Assembly: GCA_002351955.1 (NCBI GenBank)
Contig: DEHO01000022.1
Location: 7,783 to 23,073 of the forward strand
DNA: 15,291 nucleotides
Reading direction: 5' to 3'
Origin: Flavobacteriales bacterium UBA2798
GTDB lineage: Bacteria > Bacteroidota > Bacteroidia > Flavobacteriales_D > UBA2798
The translations under genes were made by a program, and so were the position numbers. This document shows, one piece after another, positions 1-8,602 of the stretch (positions are counted from its first letter, which is position 1; each line of letters begins with the position of its first letter). The notes beneath the pieces are model-generated. The model worked only from the letters and a program-made list of their open reading frames with translations, made no database searches and was not told where the DNA came from.

Positions 1-20
1 ACCAACTGAGCTATTCCCGC
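1..20 (-). tRNA. tRNA-Gly (probable), 5' part only, cut by the window edge
   Basis: Read on the minus strand, the first 20 bases of the window are GCGGGAATAGCTCAGTTGGT. This is a textbook tRNA 5' end: a 7-base acceptor strand GCGGGAA, then UA at positions 8-9, the D-stem GCTC and the D-loop start AGTTGGT. The mature 5' end is at position 20. The anticodon lies outside the window. From memory, GCGGGAAUAGCUC is the usual start of bacterial tRNA-Gly(GCC), so the glycine identity is inferred and the tRNA call itself is strong. Confidence 0.82.
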
Positions 21-45
21 TTGGGTTTTTGGTTTTTTTGAAATT

Positions 46-97
46 GAAAATCCTTCAATCACCTGGAGCACTACCAACTGTGCTGATTCCGATTTTC
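46..97 (-). other. tRNA D-arm-like hairpin upstream of tRNA-Gly
   Basis: A nested inverted repeat has three stems: 46-52 with 91-97 (7 bp, GAAAATC/GATTTTC), 57-61 with 84-88 (5 bp, AATCA/TGATT) and 68-71 with 80-83 (4 bp, GCAC/GTGC). On the minus strand the apical loop reads AGTTGGTA, the D-loop of a tRNA, closed by GCAC/GTGC where a normal tRNA has GCTC/GAGC. No anticodon arm or T-arm follows, so it is not a working tRNA. It lies 25 nt upstream of the tRNA-Gly 5' end on the same strand. It could be a decayed tRNA copy or a structured leader. No function is claimed. Confidence 0.5.
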
Positions 98-165
98 CCG
101 CTGGAGATTATCCAAAGAGGGATTGCAAAAATAGTAAATATTCCATTTGCCCAAAATTTTTTTGT

Positions 166-199
166 TTTGACTCTAACCCCTTTATTTACAATAGATTTT
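166..199 (+). promoter_or_regulatory. Candidate Bacteroidota promoter for the TerB-like gene
   Basis: TTTG at 166-169 and TAGATTTT at 192-199 (7 of 8 to TAnnTTTG) are 22 nt apart, within the 17-23 nt range known for Bacteroidota sigma-A promoters. Transcription would begin only a few bases before the ATG at 212. Matches this short are common in AT-rich DNA. Confidence 0.25.
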
Positions 200-211
200 A
201 ATACACTGATT

Positions 212-577
212 ATGGCTAGGCGCAAATTGAACAAGGTAATGGCAGGTTACCACATTTTGATGATAATTTCGAATGCAGATGGTGAGTTTTCTCCCGAAGA
301 AGGAATTCAAATGGTAGATTACATGTCGGATAGTTTCCCATTCGATGTAAGTCTTGATAATGAATTGGACGAACTTCTGAAATTAAAGCGAGAGGACTAT
401 TTCAATCATTTTGTAAACGCGATGGATGATTTTTATATCGACTCAACTGCAGAGGAACGTTCGAAATTTTTAAATAATGCAGTGAAAATGGTCATGGCAG
501 ATAAAAAGATAACATCAGAAGAGAGTATGTATCTGCGGGAGATATTCAATGCCTGGGAACCTGAAACTGAAATTTAA
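212..577 (+). CDS. TerB-like small acidic protein
   Basis: A 121-residue soluble, mostly helical protein with no signal peptide. Two internally similar acidic segments, NADGEFSPEE (residues 21-30) and MADKKITSEES (95-105), each show Asp, a short turn, then Glu-Glu or Glu-Glu-Ser starting a helix. This two-fold arrangement is the hallmark of TerB-like (DUF533/TerB) helical bundles, in which the acidic residues can bind metal. The biochemical role of most chromosomal members is unknown, and tellurite resistance should not be inferred because no other ter gene is present. The frame is open back to a TTG at 29, but the ATG at 212 starts the conserved-looking region, and the residues before it look like translated noncoding DNA that includes the tRNA-like hairpin. 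Its stop overlaps that of mutS on the other strand. Confidence 0.7.
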   Translation: MARRKLNKVMAGYHILMIISNADGEFSPEEGIQMVDYMSDSFPFDVSLDNELDELLKLKREDYFNHFVNAMDDFYIDSTAEERSKFLNNAVKMVMADKKITSEESMYLREIFNAWEPETEI

Positions 578-3204
578 CCCCCAATTAGTTTTTTAATTTC
601 ATTTAGTTTCATCAATGCTTCAACCGGTGTTAAAGTATTAATATCCGTTTGCTGAATTTCGTCTTTTATTTGCGAAAGAACCGGGTCGTCAAGCTGAAAG
701 AAACTTAATTGCATAGCATCCTTTTCTTCCGGCAATGCTTGAATAGTTGTACCTCCGGAGTTTCCGGCATCAGCACGTGTTTCTTCGAGTCGGTGCAGGA
801 TTTCGTTTGCACGGTTCACAACTTTAGAGGGCATTCCTGCCAGTTTTGCAACGTGAATACCGAAACTGTGTTCGCTGCCTCCGGCAATCAGTTTTCGTAA
901 AAACAATATTTTGTTTCCTGTTTCCTTGACAGAAACATTGAAGTTTTTAATACGCGGATATTGCCGCTCCATTTCATTCAGTTCATGATAATGGGTGGCA
1001 AATAAAGTTTTGGGTTTTGACTTTCCGTTTTCATGTAAATATTCAGCAATTGCCCACGCAATACTGATGCCGTCGTAGGTGCTTGTTCCGCGACCAATTT
1101 CATCTAAAAGAATCAGACTCCTTTGCGATATATTATTCAGAATGCTGGCGGTTTCATTCATTTCTACCATGAATGTGGATTCTCCTGACGATAAATTATC
1201 AGAAGCTCCAACCCGTGTAAATACTTTGTCTATGATTCCAATTTGCGCATGCTGTGCAGGAACAAAACTGCCCATTTGCGCCATCAGAACAATAAGAGCT
1301 GTTTGCCGAAGAATTGCAGACTTACCTGACATATTCGGTCCGGTGATCATAATAATTTGCTGCTGATCATTATCCAGATAAAGGTCATTTGGAATGTAGG
1401 ATGTTCCTTCAGGCAATGCTTTTTCAATAACAGGATGTCTTCCGTTTTTAATGGATAGAACATATCCTTCATTGATCTCGGGACGAGTATAGTTGTTTTG
1501 TATTGCTGTTCGTGCATAGCTCTGGAAAACGTCGAGTTGTGCCAATAAATATGCATTGTGTTGAATGGGTAAAATAAAAGTTGCCAGTGCAGAAATAAGT
1601 TCGTTGAACAAGCGTGATTCAAGTGCAAAAATCTTTTCTTCTGCCCCTAAAATTTTAGTTTCGTACTCTTTCAGCTCTTCTGTGATGTATCTTTCAGCAT
1701 TAGTTAGCGTCTGTTTCCGAATCCATTCCGATGGCACTTTGTCTTTATGGGAATTAGTCACCTCGAGATAATATCCAAATACGTTATTGAATGCAACCTT
1801 GAGTGACGGGATTCCTGTTTTCTCAGCTTCTCTTTGTTGTATTTTCAGTAGGTAATCTTTTCCAGAATACATCAATTCCCTGAGTTCATCCAGTTCAGAA
1901 TTGATTCCCTTTCGGATCACTTGCCCTTTTCCAATAGCCATTGGAGCTTCTGGGTCCAATTCTTGTTCAATTCGATCGCGGATACTGTCGCAGGGATTGA
2001 TTTGTTCACCAATGGTTTTTAGTGCTTTTACCTCGCTTTTACTGCAAAATTCTTTCAATGGTAAAAGAACTTGTAAAGCCTTAAACAGATGATTGAGTTC
2101 TCTGGGTGTGATTTTCCCAACTGCTACTTTGGAAATGAGTCGTTCAAGATCTCCAATTCCTTGTAAATTGTTTTGAAGGAAATCCAAAGAATCATCATTT
2201 TTTACAAGGGCGTCTACAACTTCCAGGCGCTGATCGATACTGACTTTTTCCTTTAGAGGTAATACCATCCATCTTTTGAGTAACCGACCACCCATTGGAG
2301 TAAGTGTTTGATCAAGAATGTTAATCAGTGTACGTGCATTTTCATTTGGTGAAAACAGTAATTCCAGATTTCGGATGGTGAATCGATCAAGCCATACATA
2401 TTTATCTTCCTCTATTCTTGAAAGGGAAGTAATATGGGCTGTTTTATCATGTGCGGTATCTGCAAGGTAATGCAATGCTGCTCCGGCAGCAATTATTGCA
2501 TGATCCAGGTTTTCTACTCCGAATCCTTTGAGCGAGTGAGTCCCAAAATGCCTAAGCAAGACTTCATTTGCAAAATCGGGAGCAAACACCCAATCTTCCA
2601 TTCGGTAGGTGTAAAATCGGTCGCCGAATTTTTCCTGAAACACCTTGTGAAATTGCTTTTGATAGAGCACTTCACTTGGTTGAAAGCTTTGAAGCAGTTT
2701 GTCGGCATAATCTTTATTTCCCTGAGCAATTAAAAATTCTCCTGTCGACACATCCAGAAAACAAATTCCTGTTTGTTCTCCGGAAAAATGTACAGCAGCG
2801 AGGAAGTTATTGCGTTTATTCTCCAATACCTTTTCATTGTACGAAACCCCTGGTGTAACAAGTTCTGTAACGCCTCTTTTTACAATGCCCTTTACCATTT
2901 TTGGGTCTTCAAGCTGATCGCAAATGGCAACACGGTAACCGGCACGTACCAATCGAGGAAGATAATTGTCAAGAGAGTGATGAGGAAAGCCCGCCAGCTC
3001 CATTTCACCTGCAGATCCGTTATGACGTTTGGTTAGAATTATCCCTAATATTCTGGAAGCGGTAACTGCATCTTGTCCGAATGTTTCGTAAAAATCTCCC
3101 ACGCGAAACAATAACAATGCATCAGGATATTTCGCCTTGATACTGTTGTATTGTTTCATTAAAGGGGTTTCCCCTTTAGGCTCCTGAGATTTTTTAACAG
3201 ACAT
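574..3204 (-). CDS. mutS: DNA mismatch repair ATPase MutS
   Basis: An 876-residue MutS that recognises base mismatches and small loops in newly replicated DNA and recruits MutL. The N-terminal mismatch-recognition domain carries the Phe-x-Glu wedge (F38, E40 in GDFYE). Connector, lever and clamp domains fill roughly residues 130-570. The ATPase domain has Walker A TGPNMSGKS (621-629), the signature region STFMVEM (676-682), Walker B LILLDE (697-702) and the ATHYHEL switch (736-742). QLSFF (832-836) fits the beta-clamp-binding pentapeptide seen in other MutS proteins, and the last ~25 residues resemble the C-terminal oligomerisation segment. The length is slightly above that of E. coli MutS (853). 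All key residues are present and there is no frameshift. It is divergent from the 3350 gene and convergent with the TerB-like gene. Confidence 0.98.
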   Translation of the reverse strand: MSVKKSQEPKGETPLMKQYNSIKAKYPDALLLFRVGDFYETFGQDAVTASRILGIILTKRHNGSAGEMELAGFPHHSLDNYLPRLVRAGYRVAICDQLEDPKMVKGIVKRGVTELVTPGVSYNEKVLENKRNNFLAAVHFSGEQTGICFLDVSTGEFLIAQGNKDYADKLLQSFQPSEVLYQKQFHKVFQEKFGDRFYTYRMEDWVFAPDFANEVLLRHFGTHSLKGFGVENLDHAIIAAGAALHYLADTAHDKTAHITSLSRIEEDKYVWLDRFTIRNLELLFSPNENARTLINILDQTLTPMGGRLLKRWMVLPLKEKVSIDQRLEVVDALVKNDDSLDFLQNNLQGIGDLERLISKVAVGKITPRELNHLFKALQVLLPLKEFCSKSEVKALKTIGEQINPCDSIRDRIEQELDPEAPMAIGKGQVIRKGINSELDELRELMYSGKDYLLKIQQREAEKTGIPSLKVAFNNVFGYYLEVTNSHKDKVPSEWIRKQTLTNAERYITEELKEYETKILGAEEKIFALESRLFNELISALATFILPIQHNAYLLAQLDVFQSYARTAIQNNYTRPEINEGYVLSIKNGRHPVIEKALPEGTSYIPNDLYLDNDQQQIIMITGPNMSGKSAILRQTALIVLMAQMGSFVPAQHAQIGIIDKVFTRVGASDNLSSGESTFMVEMNETASILNNISQRSLILLDEIGRGTSTYDGISIAWAIAEYLHENGKSKPKTLFATHYHELNEMERQYPRIKNFNVSVKETGNKILFLRKLIAGGSEHSFGIHVAKLAGMPSKVVNRANEILHRLEETRADAGNSGGTTIQALPEEKDAMQLSFFQLDDPVLSQIKDEIQQTDINTLTPVEALMKLNEIKKLIGG

Positions 3205-3260
3205 TTTTTGAAATAAGGATACGAATGTAAAATACCCCTTTCAGGTAGAGCTAATTATTC

Positions 3261-3278
3261 TTATTGATTTTTCAATAA
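3261..3278. promoter_or_regulatory. Inverted repeat between divergent mutS and the MORN-protein gene
   Basis: A perfect 7-bp inverted repeat with a 4-base loop, TTATTGA-TTTT-TCAATAA, sits in the 145-bp intergenic region. It could be an operator or a small hairpin. No strong promoter is visible on either strand. The nearest -7 look-alikes are TATATTTA at 3319-3326 (+) and TACATTCG on the minus strand (3222-3229), both without a convincing -33 TTG. The region is very AT-rich, so such a repeat may be chance. Confidence 0.25.
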
Positions 3279-3349
3279 TTTTTAACACCATTATACCTCT
3301 TCATTATGATTTTAGGGTTATATTTAGTGCTAAATCATATTTTTTAACT

Positions 3350-6300
3350 ATGCGATTCATTGTTTTCACTCTTTTTATTACTATTTGCTTTGTTAAGCAA
3401 GGATTTTCCCAGAAACCATCAGAACCGGTTAATTCGGGGGCAATGCTGAAAAAGGGCATCAAGCTCCATGATGACAAGGATTTTTCCGGTGCGTTGGAGT
3501 TTTATGAAAAGATTCCCAGAAATGATACCAATTACCTGTTGGGTCTTTATGAACGTTCACTTTCATTAAATGCACTTAAGCGTTATGAAGAATCTGCTGA
3601 GGTGGCAAGAATGGGGTTGAAGTTTAAAAGCGAATACGACAGCGATTTTTATGTTTCATTAGGAAGTTCGCTGGATGAACTGGATAAAAAGGAAGAAGCT
3701 ATTGAGGCCTACACGGAAGGTATAAAACGCTTTCCATACAACAATATGCTTTATTTCAATCGTGCGGTTACTTATCGGAAAATGGAGAAGCACCAGGAAG
3801 CTGTAGATGATATCAGATCTTCTATCCGTTTGAACCCTCTGCATGCCTCATCACATTACTTTCTTGGATTAGCTGCTTTGGAAGAGGACAAAGTGATTGA
3901 ATGTTTACTGGCGTATAATACATTTCTTCTTTTAGAACCACTTTCAGATCGTTCCAGGAATGTGGTTTCCGTATTGGATGGATTAAACAAGGATAAAAGT
4001 GAAATGACACCTAAAGGAATTAAACTTTCTCCTTCAGGGGATGATTTTTCAGAAATAGAAGAGTTGATGAGGAACAGGGTTTTTTCCAGTAAAAATTTCA
4101 AAGTACCTGTCAAACTGGATTTCTTTTTTGTTAAACAGAATTATCTCTTGTTTCAGCAGCTGGCTGAAAAGGAAGCACGATACCAAAAGGGCTTTTTTTG
4201 TGAAACGTATGTTCCGTTTTTTATCAGCTTGTATAAGAATGGCTGGTTCGATGAGTACACCTACCTGGAATTAATTACTGTTGCAGATCAGTCAAGTGAT
4301 ATTGCTAAGGCTATTAAGAAGAAAATGTCTGCTATTAAGAAGTTCATTGACTGGGGACATGCAGAATTTCGTTTAAAAGCAACAAACCACCGTGTCGAAT
4401 GGAATGGGAAGGAGCAGGCGGTTCGTCATTGGTATTACGGCGATCGTTATTTGCAGTCTATTGGTGCGACAGATCCTACCGGCACCAAAGCTGTTGGTTA
4501 TTGGGAGAACTTTCATTCTTTTGGTTGCTTGTCTGAACAGATTAACTACGACACAAAAGGGAATCGTCAGGGCTTGTATAAGAGTTACTATTCTACCGGC
4601 GAATTGTATAGGGAAATCACATATGTAGATGGAAAGGCCGATGGATACATTAAGGAATATTTTAAGAATGGGAAAATCAGTTTTCATAACGAATTAAAAA
4701 ACGATACACGCCACGGTTCCGCAAAAGATTATTTTCTTGACGGAACAATCCAGGGAGAGTACCAGTATGTTGATGGAAAAAAGAACGGAAAGAGTATTAT
4801 TTACTATAAGACCAATGCCGTACGATATGAGGTCGATTATAAGGATGATAAATACTCAGGAAAGATTAAAGAGTATTATCCTTCCGGAGAATTGAAGTAT
4901 GAAGGTGAATATGTGAATGGAGAGGTGTCAGGTAACGTGGTGAATTATTTCCGCGATGGAAAGGTTGAGTCAAAATATGTTTACCTCAATGGAAAGGGCA
5001 ATGGTCCATTTGAAACATTTTACGAAAACGGAAAGACAAGAAGCAAAGGCACCATGAAAAATGGAAAGCGTTCCGGAAAATGCACCTCATGGTTTGAGAA
5101 CGGTCAGATTAATGAAGAAGAAGAATTTGATGATGACGGAAAAGGCAATGGAGTACAGAAAGAGTACGACGAGGATGGAAAACTGATTGTAGAAACAGAA
5201 CTAAAGAAAGGCAATCTGGTCGCTTACAAATACGTTGATAAAAGTGGAAAAGTGCTTTCTGAGGGTAGAGAAGAAAAGGGGAAAATGCTTTTCAGGGGTT
5301 ATTATGCTTCCGGCGAAATGTTCTCTAAAGGTGATGTGGTAAAAGGAAATCGTGATGGTATCTGGAGTTATTATACGCATCAAGGAGTGTTGTACAAAGA
5401 AGAAGTTTACAAGGAAACACAGATCACAGAACGTCGTTTGCTTTTCCCAAACGGAGCAATAAAAGAGATGATCAGGTATAAGGACGGAATGGAAGAAGGG
5501 GCATACGAACAATGGTACTTCAATGGAAAGTATGCTTCAACAGGATGGTTTAACAAAGGTGAACGGAACGGTTATTGGCACTCTTATAATGCAGATGGCA
5601 CCATCAGTTCTACTGCCTATTATATCAATGGCACACCGTATGGACCACAGGTCGACTATTCTGTTTCCGGTACTATTTCTGCAGAAAATTATTCTGATCT
5701 TGAAGGAAATGACATCCGTTGGGTGTTTTATGATACCACCGGAAAGGTAATTGATGATGTTGATTTTTCATCGACCACCGGAGAGCTTGTACGACGTTAT
5801 TCCGGCGGTGCTGTTCATTTTAAGGGGAATTATAAAAATGATTGGGGACACGGAAAATTCACCTGGTATTATTTTAATGGGAAAGTAGAGACAGAAGGAC
5901 AATTTGAATACGGTAAAAGAACAGGGAAATGGACATCCCAGCATTTCAATGGGGCTAAATTTTATGACGGCTATTACAAAGAAGGAAATCGCGACAGCAC
6001 ATGGACTTATTACTATGAGAACGGTAAAACGGACAGGGTAAGTTTTTACACAAAAGGAGACAAAACCGGAGAGTGGCTGGAATATTATGAAAACGGACAA
6101 CTGGCTTCTAAGAAGAATTACTGGAGAGATTACCGTCATGGAGCCAGTTCATACTTTTCGGAAGATGGTCAGCTAAGAATGATCAAAATCTTTTCGTACG
6201 GGAAAGTAGTTTCCTACTCGTATATGATGGCCGATGGGAAAATGTCGCCTGAAAAGGCTGTTGATGGCGGTAAGAACACAATTGTGGCCTATTACAAAAA

Positions 6301-6652
6301 CGGAAATAAGTCAGAAGAATTTTCAATGGATAAATTTGAACTTGAGGGCAAATATGTGATCTATCATCCCAATGGTCAGGTTTATGAACGTTCTGAGTAT
6401 AAAGGCGGTTTTCAGGAAGGAATGCAGGAAACATTCAATGCAAACGGTAAGCTAAGATCCAGTGAGAATTACCTGAATGACGAGTTGCACGGTTTATGTG
6501 TGTACTATGATGCTGCAGGAAATATTTCTGAAGAGCTGAATTATAAATATGGGGAGCTTCATGGAGTTGCCAAATATTATGAAAAAGGAAAATTGGTGAA
6601 AACCCGGGTGTATTATGATGATCAAATTTATTCGGAGGAACATGTCAAATAA
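3350..6652 (+). CDS. Large secreted TPR and MORN-repeat protein
   Basis: An 1100-residue protein with a clear Sec signal peptide (hydrophobic residues 3-15, probable cleavage near S20/Q21). Residues ~26-200 are TPR-like helical pairs (for example 95-127 and 131-163). A globular linker of unknown fold covers ~230-360. From ~410 to 1090 there are about 29 degenerate MORN-type (MORN_2/YwqK-like) units, each near 23 residues, marked by a Y-Y-x-N-G-x-hydrophobic core such as YYENGQLAS, YYPSGELKY and YFRDGKVES. Such units form an extended beta-sheet. Automatic pipelines often call these proteins 'YwqK family antitoxin', but the signal peptide argues against a toxin-antitoxin role. It is probably periplasmic or on the cell surface, perhaps a scaffold. 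It opens a four-gene operon, and its end overlaps the next gene by 11 nt. The function is unknown. Confidence 0.88.
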   Translation: MRFIVFTLFITICFVKQGFSQKPSEPVNSGAMLKKGIKLHDDKDFSGALEFYEKIPRNDTNYLLGLYERSLSLNALKRYEESAEVARMGLKFKSEYDSDFYVSLGSSLDELDKKEEAIEAYTEGIKRFPYNNMLYFNRAVTYRKMEKHQEAVDDIRSSIRLNPLHASSHYFLGLAALEEDKVIECLLAYNTFLLLEPLSDRSRNVVSVLDGLNKDKSEMTPKGIKLSPSGDDFSEIEELMRNRVFSSKNFKVPVKLDFFFVKQNYLLFQQLAEKEARYQKGFFCETYVPFFISLYKNGWFDEYTYLELITVADQSSDIAKAIKKKMSAIKKFIDWGHAEFRLKATNHRVEWNGKEQAVRHWYYGDRYLQSIGATDPTGTKAVGYWENFHSFGCLSEQINYDTKGNRQGLYKSYYSTGELYREITYVDGKADGYIKEYFKNGKISFHNELKNDTRHGSAKDYFLDGTIQGEYQYVDGKKNGKSIIYYKTNAVRYEVDYKDDKYSGKIKEYYPSGELKYEGEYVNGEVSGNVVNYFRDGKVESKYVYLNGKGNGPFETFYENGKTRSKGTMKNGKRSGKCTSWFENGQINEEEEFDDDGKGNGVQKEYDEDGKLIVETELKKGNLVAYKYVDKSGKVLSEGREEKGKMLFRGYYASGEMFSKGDVVKGNRDGIWSYYTHQGVLYKEEVYKETQITERRLLFPNGAIKEMIRYKDGMEEGAYEQWYFNGKYASTGWFNKGERNGYWHSYNADGTISSTAYYINGTPYGPQVDYSVSGTISAENYSDLEGNDIRWVFYDTTGKVIDDVDFSSTTGELVRRYSGGAVHFKGNYKNDWGHGKFTWYYFNGKVETEGQFEYGKRTGKWTSQHFNGAKFYDGYYKEGNRDSTWTYYYENGKTDRVSFYTKGDKTGEWLEYYENGQLASKKNYWRDYRHGASSYFSEDGQLRMIKIFSYGKVVSYSYMMADGKMSPEKAVDGGKNTIVAYYKNGNKSEEFSMDKFELEGKYVIYHPNGQVYERSEYKGGFQEGMQETFNANGKLRSSENYLNDELHGLCVYYDAAGNISEELNYKYGELHGVAKYYEKGKLVKTRVYYDDQIYSEEHVK
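4577..6619 (+). repeat. MORN-type repeat array, about 29 units of ~23 codons
   Basis: The repeat is at protein level: the core Y-[YF]-x-x-G-x-[LIV] recurs about every 23-24 residues from about residue 410 to 1090 of the encoded protein. Units are strongly diverged in DNA, so this is an old array held by protein selection and not a recent tandem expansion. A few units deviate: residues 485-493 lack the Gly (YYKTNAVRY), and 590-650 is a Glu/Lys/Gly-rich stretch with irregular spacing. Confidence 0.8.
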
Positions 6653-8597
6653 GTTTTTGCTATTATTCTTGCTTCTGTGTATATGTACACCGGTTCTTGC
6701 CCAACAAAAGATCGTACCACAGGTTGAATTTGACCGTGTTAAAGCTAAATATCCTGATGTTTCGATTGTTTGTTTATCGAAATCCGAAAGATCTTCAGTT
6801 GAATACATCAAGGGGGAATTAAAAGTTGTATCGCAGGTTAGCAGGGAAAATATGTTTCTTGACGAAAACGGCAGCTTCTACAATACTGCAGTTGTTCCGA
6901 GTTCACATTTTTTTCAGGCAGATGGAATTGACGCAAGATCGTTGGTGCCCAACGGAAAATCATACAAGGCGGTTAAAGCAGGAGTGGCGGAGAAATCCGA
7001 TCATATGAGTGGAAGTATTTTTCATGATGATCTGGTTCTTTACAACGTGTCTTTCCCGGATGCAAGTAAAGGATCCAAATCGATTCTCAAATACCGTGAA
7101 GTAATAACAGAACCACACTTTTTCGGGAATTATTATTTCGATGCTCCCGGAATGCCTGCCGAAAATTCGCGATTTGAAGTGATTCTTCCAACCGGATTCG
7201 AACTTGCATATGCCTATTATAACCTGGATAGTACCAAGCTGACCTACACTGTTACTACACTGAAGACCGGGAAGGTTCAGCATGTGTGGGAGATGAGAGA
7301 TATTCCTGAAACAAAACGTGAATCACGAGCTCCGGGGTATAAGCACCTGTCTCCTCATATTGTTGTTTACCTTAAGTCAATTACGACAAAATCCGGTAAA
7401 CGTGAAAACTATTTAAGTGATTACAAGGATCTTCACAGATGGTATTACGATTTTGTACGAAATGTCAATAAGCAGGGCAGCACTTCGCTTGATTCGCTCT
7501 CAATTGCAATAACGAAAGAGGCTAAGTCAGAAAAGGAAAAGATACAGAATGTGTTTTATTGGGTTCAGGATAATATTAAATACATCGCATTCGAAGATGG
7601 ATTAGGTGGATTTGTCCCCAGGAATGCAAAAGATATTTATGAAAAGCGATATGGCGATTGCAAAGACATGACAAGCATCATGCATTATATGCTGAAGCAA
7701 GCAGGTGTTCCAACGTACATGACATGGATTGGAACCCGCGAACTTCCCTATTCTTATCTCAATTTACCCACTCCGTTTAATGATAACCACATGATCCTGG
7801 CGTGGCAGGACGGCGACAATTGGCGCTTTATTGATGGTACTAGTTCATTTAATGAAATGGGAATGCCATCTTCATTTATCCAGGGTAAGGAAGCAATGAT
7901 TCATATTGACTCCACTAAATGTGTTATTGCAAATGTACCGGTTGTAGATCCCCAAAAAAACAGTGTTGCCGATACGCTTGAAGTATCGATGCTGAAAGGG
8001 GTTTTGTTTGGACGAGGTGTTGCCTGGTACGATGGATATTATAAGCAAAGCTTAAATAGAAACATCACCAGTATGACCAAGGAAGAAACCTGGAAATACT
8101 GCACAGCACTTCTGGAAAAAGGAAATAATAAATTTGCCTTGGATTCACTCTTTATTCAGAATAAAGGAAACAGGGAATTGCCATTGATTGTAAATTATAA
8201 ATTCAACGTACGCGATTATGTGTATTTGAATGGTGACGAGGCATATGTTAATTTACATTTGGATAAAGATTACCTCGATGATTATCTGGATTCAAAACGC
8301 AAAACTCCTTTGGATCAGAATTTTACTTTTCAGCACAATTGGCACTATAAATTTTATGTGCCCGAAGGCTATTCAGTGGTTCGTATTCCTGAGAATGTTG
8401 TAGTCGAATATGATTTGTTTTCTTTTCGCTTAAACTATTCTTTAAAGGGGAATAGAATTGAATCTGATTTTCAGTATACCAATAAATTCATGATGTTGGG
8501 TCCGGAACGTTTCACCGATTGGAACACAATGATGACAAAACTAAATGCAGCGTTTAAGCAAACCATCGTATTAAAACAAATAGCAACCTCAAAATAA
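6642..8597 (+). CDS. Secreted DUF3857/transglutaminase-like protein, intact catalytic triad
   Basis: A 651-residue protein with a signal peptide (MSNK, then a Leu-rich core, ending PVLAQQ near residues 18-21). Residues ~45-235 match the beta-sandwich DUF3857 type, ~290-400 form a transglutaminase/protease-like core, and ~560-645 resemble the DUF3858-type C-terminal domain. The triad is visible as C340 in YGDCKDM, H383 in NDNHMI and D398 in FIDGT, so a thiol enzyme acting on peptide or isopeptide bonds outside the cytoplasm is plausible. The substrate is unknown. The ATG at 6642 is chosen because it places the signal peptide at the N-terminus and has GGAGG at 6634-6638. That motif also encodes part of the preceding gene and is only 3 nt away. 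An in-frame ATG at 6615 would add nine residues. The 11-nt overlap with the upstream gene suggests coupled translation. Confidence 0.88.
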   Translation: MSNKFLLLFLLLCICTPVLAQQKIVPQVEFDRVKAKYPDVSIVCLSKSERSSVEYIKGELKVVSQVSRENMFLDENGSFYNTAVVPSSHFFQADGIDARSLVPNGKSYKAVKAGVAEKSDHMSGSIFHDDLVLYNVSFPDASKGSKSILKYREVITEPHFFGNYYFDAPGMPAENSRFEVILPTGFELAYAYYNLDSTKLTYTVTTLKTGKVQHVWEMRDIPETKRESRAPGYKHLSPHIVVYLKSITTKSGKRENYLSDYKDLHRWYYDFVRNVNKQGSTSLDSLSIAITKEAKSEKEKIQNVFYWVQDNIKYIAFEDGLGGFVPRNAKDIYEKRYGDCKDMTSIMHYMLKQAGVPTYMTWIGTRELPYSYLNLPTPFNDNHMILAWQDGDNWRFIDGTSSFNEMGMPSSFIQGKEAMIHIDSTKCVIANVPVVDPQKNSVADTLEVSMLKGVLFGRGVAWYDGYYKQSLNRNITSMTKEETWKYCTALLEKGNNKFALDSLFIQNKGNRELPLIVNYKFNVRDYVYLNGDEAYVNLHLDKDYLDDYLDSKRKTPLDQNFTFQHNWHYKFYVPEGYSVVRIPENVVVEYDLFSFRLNYSLKGNRIESDFQYTNKFMMLGPERFTDWNTMMTKLNAAFKQTIVLKQIATSK

Positions 8598-8602
8598 TTC
8601 TT

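Noticed and set aside
29..211. N-terminal extension of the TerB-like gene from TTG 29
   Set aside because: The extension translates through the tRNA-like hairpin and an AT-rich spacer, begins at a rare start codon, and the family-like sequence begins only at the ATG at 212.
212..577. Tellurite resistance locus
   Set aside because: Only a TerB-like fold is present. No other ter gene lies nearby, and most TerB-like proteins have unrelated or unknown roles.
1079..1366. Open frames opposite mutS, the helicase and the MORN gene as possible antisense genes
   Set aside because: They are compositional shadows of long, well-supported coding genes, with no family features or plausible starts.
6615..6641. 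Start of the transglutaminase-like gene at ATG 6615
   Set aside because: It would lengthen the overlap with the upstream gene to 38 nt and add nine residues before an already complete signal peptide. It remains possible because KFIRR could act as a basic n-region.
3350..6652. Calling the MORN protein a YwqK-type antitoxin and searching for a partner toxin
   Set aside because: The protein has a signal peptide and is 1100 residues long, and no small toxin-like gene adjoins it. The antitoxin name comes only from the shared repeat.
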